Below, piece by piece: positions 6,419 to 9,458 of a DNA stretch of 9,458 nt. How positions within the stretch are numbered: position 1 is the first letter of the stretch; each line of letters opens with the position of its first letter. Below the pieces are notes generated by a model, which worked only from the letters and a program-made list of their open reading frames with translations, did no database searches and was not told where the DNA came from. The stretch is from the NCBI GenBank assembly GCA_041591635.1, contig JBFHRO010000125.1, positions 1-9,458 on the forward strand, read 5' to 3'. Source of the DNA: JACKOD01 sp041591635. Lineage in GTDB: Bacteria > Pseudomonadota > Gammaproteobacteria > Pseudomonadales > Oleiphilaceae. Made by a program: the position numbers and the translations under genes.

Positions 6419-9349
6419 TTCGACAAACACCTGCGTGGCCTTGACCATCTCGATCACCTCCGGCACCGGAATCTTCTGCTCGGGGTAGGCCGCCTGCACC
6501 TGTTCCGTGGCGGCCTGCGAAAACACCTGATACAGCACCCGGGCTGAAACCTGGATGGGATAGTTCAGCGTCTGCGGCAAGGTGAAAACTTCTTCCCGCG
6601 TGGCGCCGGATTTGATGCGCGTATCTTTGGCGATGCGTGTGTAGCGCCAAAACCGCAAGCCCACCGGTGAGCCGCTGTTGTCGACAGCGATTTTTTCGAA
6701 CTTGCGACTGTTGGGCGGAATCACGCCATTTTGCATCTTGCCGCTTTGCAGAACGGTCTGCCCCTGACTGTCGGTCACCTCGAGTTCAAGCCAGACTTGG
6801 CGGCGCGAACCGCCGGGCATGTCGTGCCCGGAGTTTTTGTTGGTGATACGCGCCATCAGCTGCCGCCCCTCGTGAGCAAGCTCCAGCGTCAGCGTGTGCT
6901 GCAGCAGATCAATACTCTGCTGGCGATGCTCGGGATTGCGCATCCCGGTGAAGTAGTAATTGCCACCGGTGAAGTGATGCGCCCGCAACCGGGATTTCTG
7001 CGGCCCGTCATTGGTCGATTGACCGCCGGCGTTCTGATCGAAGTCTTTCACCGCGGTGGTCATATGGCAGTCGATACAGGTTTTGTGGCGGGCCGGATCA
7101 TCGGGACGATTAAAGGGTGAGGCCAGCCACTCACCGTAATTGTCGTTGATGTTGGCCCCCATGCCGGGCGTGAATTCGTTATGGCAAGTCGCACAGTAGA
7201 GGGAATCCTGATACAGCGCCGGATTGGAATAGGATGCCTTGTGCGCTCCCGGCAAAGCGTTGATCTGCCGGTCGGCAAACCACTCAAATAACGCCACCCC
7301 GGCATCCTCGAACACATAGGTTTCCCGGTCTTTGAGGTTGACCGTTAAATCGGTGTTGCCGCCGGCATTTTCGGCTTTGGTAATCCGGTGGCAAAACAGG
7401 CAGCCCGTGCCTCGCTCGCTCACCGGCTGCCCGGTTTCCAGGGCCGTGGCGAGCGACTGGCTGTTTTTCTCATACAGGTCACCGTGGCCCTTGAGGGGGG
7501 CGTTGTCCTTGTTGAACACCAGTTGCGGTGCGTGGCACCCCCGGCACAACACCCGAAACTCCTCACCCTCTTCGGCCGCCGCCAGATCTTCCTGAAACCG
7601 GTAGAAGGGATGATCCATGTTCATGCCGTGATTCGAGTCGGCCCACTGGTCGTAGATATGGGTATGGCACGCCGCACATTTGGCCGAATTGACCCAGTCC
7701 TTGGGATGGGTGTAACGGCGGGAGTCATCCAGCCGCAGCCAGGTGGAAAGGTAGGGGAGATTCTCGGGCGCCCGCACATAGTCATCCAGTGCCTGCATCT
7801 GGTGTACCACGGCCGGCGAGGGCGCGGCAGGATCAACCGCTTCCATGCCTCCCTGGGTCTTCTGGATGATTTCGATGTAGGCCTGCACCGGGTTGCCGGC
7901 GATCATTTTATGGGCATCCACGTGACCGGTGACGGCGTTTTCAAAACGGTTCTTTTGCGCATCCTGCATCAGGGCTTTATTGGTGAAATTAAAGCCATCG
8001 AGGTGACAGGAGTTGCAACTCATCCAGAAGTCCCCGGTCATGGGGTATTGGGGATCGGCATCGGTGTTGGCGCGGTTGAACAGGGTTTTGCCAAGGCGGC
8101 GCAGCGGATCCACAGGATCAAGGCTCACCAGGGAGGCGAAGTGTTCATGGCGCAGCGTCAGGCGCGAGAAGGGGCCGGGCTGACCGATATCGAAGCTCAC
8201 CAGATTGAGCGACATGGCGTTTTGCACCAGTAACTCCTCGCCATCGATGACCAGCCCCTGGGGATTGTCGCCCGGCACGTGACGATAAATCTGGGTAACC
8301 TTGGCCCCGCCCTGAAATTTTTTGCGCCTGTGACGTTTTTTGTTTTCCGTTCCCTGACGCGACAAATCAAACACCATCAGGTCTTCCGAGCCAGCGAGGG
8401 AAACGATCACCTTGTCACCCGAGGGCGTAAAAACCGCCTCATGGGGATTCGACACTATGCGGGTTTTGTTGGCGTTTTCGGTGATATTGATTTGCACAAA
8501 GAGCTGCTTGCGCTCCTCGATGAGTTCCTGCTCATGGCCGGGCGTGAGATCGAGCAACGACACCGCCGGGAACACGCTCGACTGGAACTGGAAATCGTGA
8601 CCAAACGACCAGAGCACATGGGGCAGCCAGGCGGTTTCGCCATCGGGGGCGATGGCAATGTTATCCAGCAGGCGCGGTTTGCCCTGGGAGTCGGTACGAG
8701 CCGCCTGGGCCGGGCTGTCCGCCAGTTGCAATACCTTGCTCAACTGGGGCTGGGTGCCGCTGACATCAAAGATCGACACCTGGCCCGTCAGGGCATGGGT
8801 TACCAGCAACCGCTGGTCATCGGTCAAAGCCAGCCCCCGGGGGGTGGGTGCGGTGGGCAGCTGAAACAGCAGGTCGCCGTCGAGGTCGAGCACCAGCAAC
8901 AGGCCCTGCTCAAAGCTGGTGGCATAAAACAGGCGCGTGCGCGGATTGAATACCACACCAAAGGGGCGCGCGGGCACCGGGATCCGCTTGAGAATATCGA
9001 GCGTATCAGCGTTCAGCAGCACCAGTTGCGACCCGAGATAATCCGAAGCCAGCAGGCGTGCATTGGCGGGCTCGTCGGACACGGCGATGCGCCGGATATC
9101 CCGGCCAATGGTTTGCTCTTGCAGCAGTTTGCCGTTGTGGCGATCAATGAGACTGACACTGCCGGCATCAAAGTTGGCACTGATCAGGCGGGTTTTATCC
9201 TGGCTGAGCAGCAGCGAGCGGCTGCTGTTGTCGGCGCTGGCTAGCATCGACACCAGCGCCAGCAGCACAGCCAGCCAGCGGGCCCATCCTGCGAGTCCCG
9301 ATACACACCGCTGCAGCGCCTGCCTGCCATTACCCGGAGCTTTGCCCAT
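6404..9349 (-). CDS. Exported hexahaem c-type cytochrome with N-terminal beta-propeller
   Basis: A 981-residue periplasmic or surface-exposed electron-transfer protein. Residues 1-39 form a signal peptide (Arg-rich start, hydrophobic core LAVLLALVSMLA, likely cleavage ASA/D). Residues about 45-430 carry YVTN/lactonase-like beta-propeller repeats, such as the blades around LISANFDAGSVSLID and RLFYATSFEQGLLLVLD. Six CXXCH motifs follow: CNSCH 445, CAACH 558, CRGCH 602, CLFCH 650, CATCH 719, CIDCH 758. The first lies in a context like di-haem peroxidase or MauG domains (LGKTLF upstream); the other five resemble cytochrome c554-type modules (CAACHTHIYDQW). A beta-rich C-terminal domain (about 800-981) includes GHDMPGGSRRQVWLELEV, seen in other multihaem cytochromes. 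The start at 9349 has GAGG five bases upstream. The electron donor, acceptor and any enzymatic substrate are unknown. Haem attachment would need the cytochrome c maturation system, which is not in the window. Confidence 0.93.
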   Translation of the reverse strand: MGKAPGNGRQALQRCVSGLAGWARWLAVLLALVSMLASADNSSRSLLLSQDKTRLISANFDAGSVSLIDRHNGKLLQEQTIGRDIRRIAVSDEPANARLLASDYLGSQLVLLNADTLDILKRIPVPARPFGVVFNPRTRLFYATSFEQGLLLVLDLDGDLLFQLPTAPTPRGLALTDDQRLLVTHALTGQVSIFDVSGTQPQLSKVLQLADSPAQAARTDSQGKPRLLDNIAIAPDGETAWLPHVLWSFGHDFQFQSSVFPAVSLLDLTPGHEQELIEERKQLFVQINITENANKTRIVSNPHEAVFTPSGDKVIVSLAGSEDLMVFDLSRQGTENKKRHRRKKFQGGAKVTQIYRHVPGDNPQGLVIDGEELLVQNAMSLNLVSFDIGQPGPFSRLTLRHEHFASLVSLDPVDPLRRLGKTLFNRANTDADPQYPMTGDFWMSCNSCHLDGFNFTNKALMQDAQKNRFENAVTGHVDAHKMIAGNPVQAYIEIIQKTQGGMEAVDPAAPSPAVVHQMQALDDYVRAPENLPYLSTWLRLDDSRRYTHPKDWVNSAKCAACHTHIYDQWADSNHGMNMDHPFYRFQEDLAAAEEGEEFRVLCRGCHAPQLVFNKDNAPLKGHGDLYEKNSQSLATALETGQPVSERGTGCLFCHRITKAENAGGNTDLTVNLKDRETYVFEDAGVALFEWFADRQINALPGAHKASYSNPALYQDSLYCATCHNEFTPGMGANINDNYGEWLASPFNRPDDPARHKTCIDCHMTTAVKDFDQNAGGQSTNDGPQKSRLRAHHFTGGNYYFTGMRNPEHRQQSIDLLQHTLTLELAHEGRQLMARITNKNSGHDMPGGSRRQVWLELEVTDSQGQTVLQSGKMQNGVIPPNSRKFEKIAVDNSGSPVGLRFWRYTRIAKDTRIKSGATREEVFTLPQTLNYPIQVSARVLYQVFSQAATEQVQAAYPEQKIPVPEVIEMVKATQVFVEAPSP

Positions 9350-9458
9350 GTTGACCTCGCCTCACTTGATCCACTGAATAAAGATACAAATCGCGCTCGG
9401 TCGGAAACCGGGCACGAAACACCTGCACCAGCCTACCCTGCCCGGTGCTCTGCATGGC
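9330..9458 (-). CDS. C-terminal fragment of an unidentified upstream gene (partial)
   Basis: A minus-strand frame is open from the right edge to TAA at 9330-9332, giving 42 residues beginning AMQSTGQGRLVQVFRARF and continuing through PTERDLYLYSV. The composition and codon use look coding over the first 30 residues, while the two other frames stop earlier or give Cys-rich nonsense. It would overlap the cytochrome start by 20 bases, implying the same operon and coupling. The cytochrome ribosome site (GAGG, 9355-9358) would then lie inside this gene. The family is not recognisable from so short a tail, and an untranslated leader is the alternative. Confidence 0.4.
   Translation of the reverse strand, partial: AMQSTGQGRLVQVFRARFPTERDLYLYSVDQVRRGQHGQSSG

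Noticed and set aside
8279..9244. 321-residue plus-strand open frame opposite the cytochrome
   Set aside because: It is antisense to the beta-propeller part of the cytochrome, whose domain signals and haem motifs are clear. The antisense product has a low-complexity, mirror-type composition. The same applies to 7388-8233.
5034..9349. A joint chromate-detoxification unit of chrA and the multihaem cytochrome
   Set aside because: Multihaem cytochromes can reduce metals, but the genes converge and share no promoter, and nothing in the cytochrome points to chromate.

Overview
The window is about 9.5 kb of GC-rich, densely coding bacterial chromosome. Gene order, codon use, the periplasmic multihaem cytochrome and the ChrA transporter suggest a proteobacterium, most likely a gammaproteobacterium. 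That is an inference from style; there is no rRNA or other marker. I see no tRNA, rRNA, CRISPR array, insertion sequence or phage gene.

Left block (1-3724, minus strand): a tightly packed three-gene operon. It reads, in transcription order, a MoxR-type AAA+ ATPase (2147-3724), an unrecognised 330-residue protein (1147-2139) and a protein with an HEIGHH metallopeptidase-like motif (1-1150) that runs off the left edge. The spacings are 7 bp and a 4-base ATGA overlap. ATPases of this class commonly pair with a von Willebrand A (vWA) protein, and the third gene looks like the N-terminal part of a combined metallopeptidase-like/vWA protein. This is the least understood part of the window. A candidate promoter sits just upstream of the ATPase.

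Middle block (3822-6386): a CaCA-family sodium/calcium antiporter (3851-4810, minus strand) and a two-domain ChrA chromate transporter (5034-6386, plus strand), divergently transcribed from a 223-bp intergenic region. That region holds a good candidate promoter for the antiporter, with a perfect inverted repeat inside its spacer, and two small hairpins in front of chrA, one abutting the chrA Shine-Dalgarno sequence. A 9-bp-stem hairpin embedded in a 19-bp-period repeat follows the antiporter stop codon.

Right block (6392-9458): a large exported protein (6404-9349, minus strand) made of an N-terminal beta-propeller, six CXXCH haem-binding motifs and a C-terminal beta-rich domain. It converges on chrA, and the two genes share a 9-bp-stem hairpin whose arm lies inside the last codons of the cytochrome. 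At the right edge a minus-strand reading frame appears to be the tail of an upstream gene overlapping the cytochrome start by 20 bases.

The antiporter, chrA and cytochrome genes are separately transcribed, so the window gives no direct evidence that they form one pathway.
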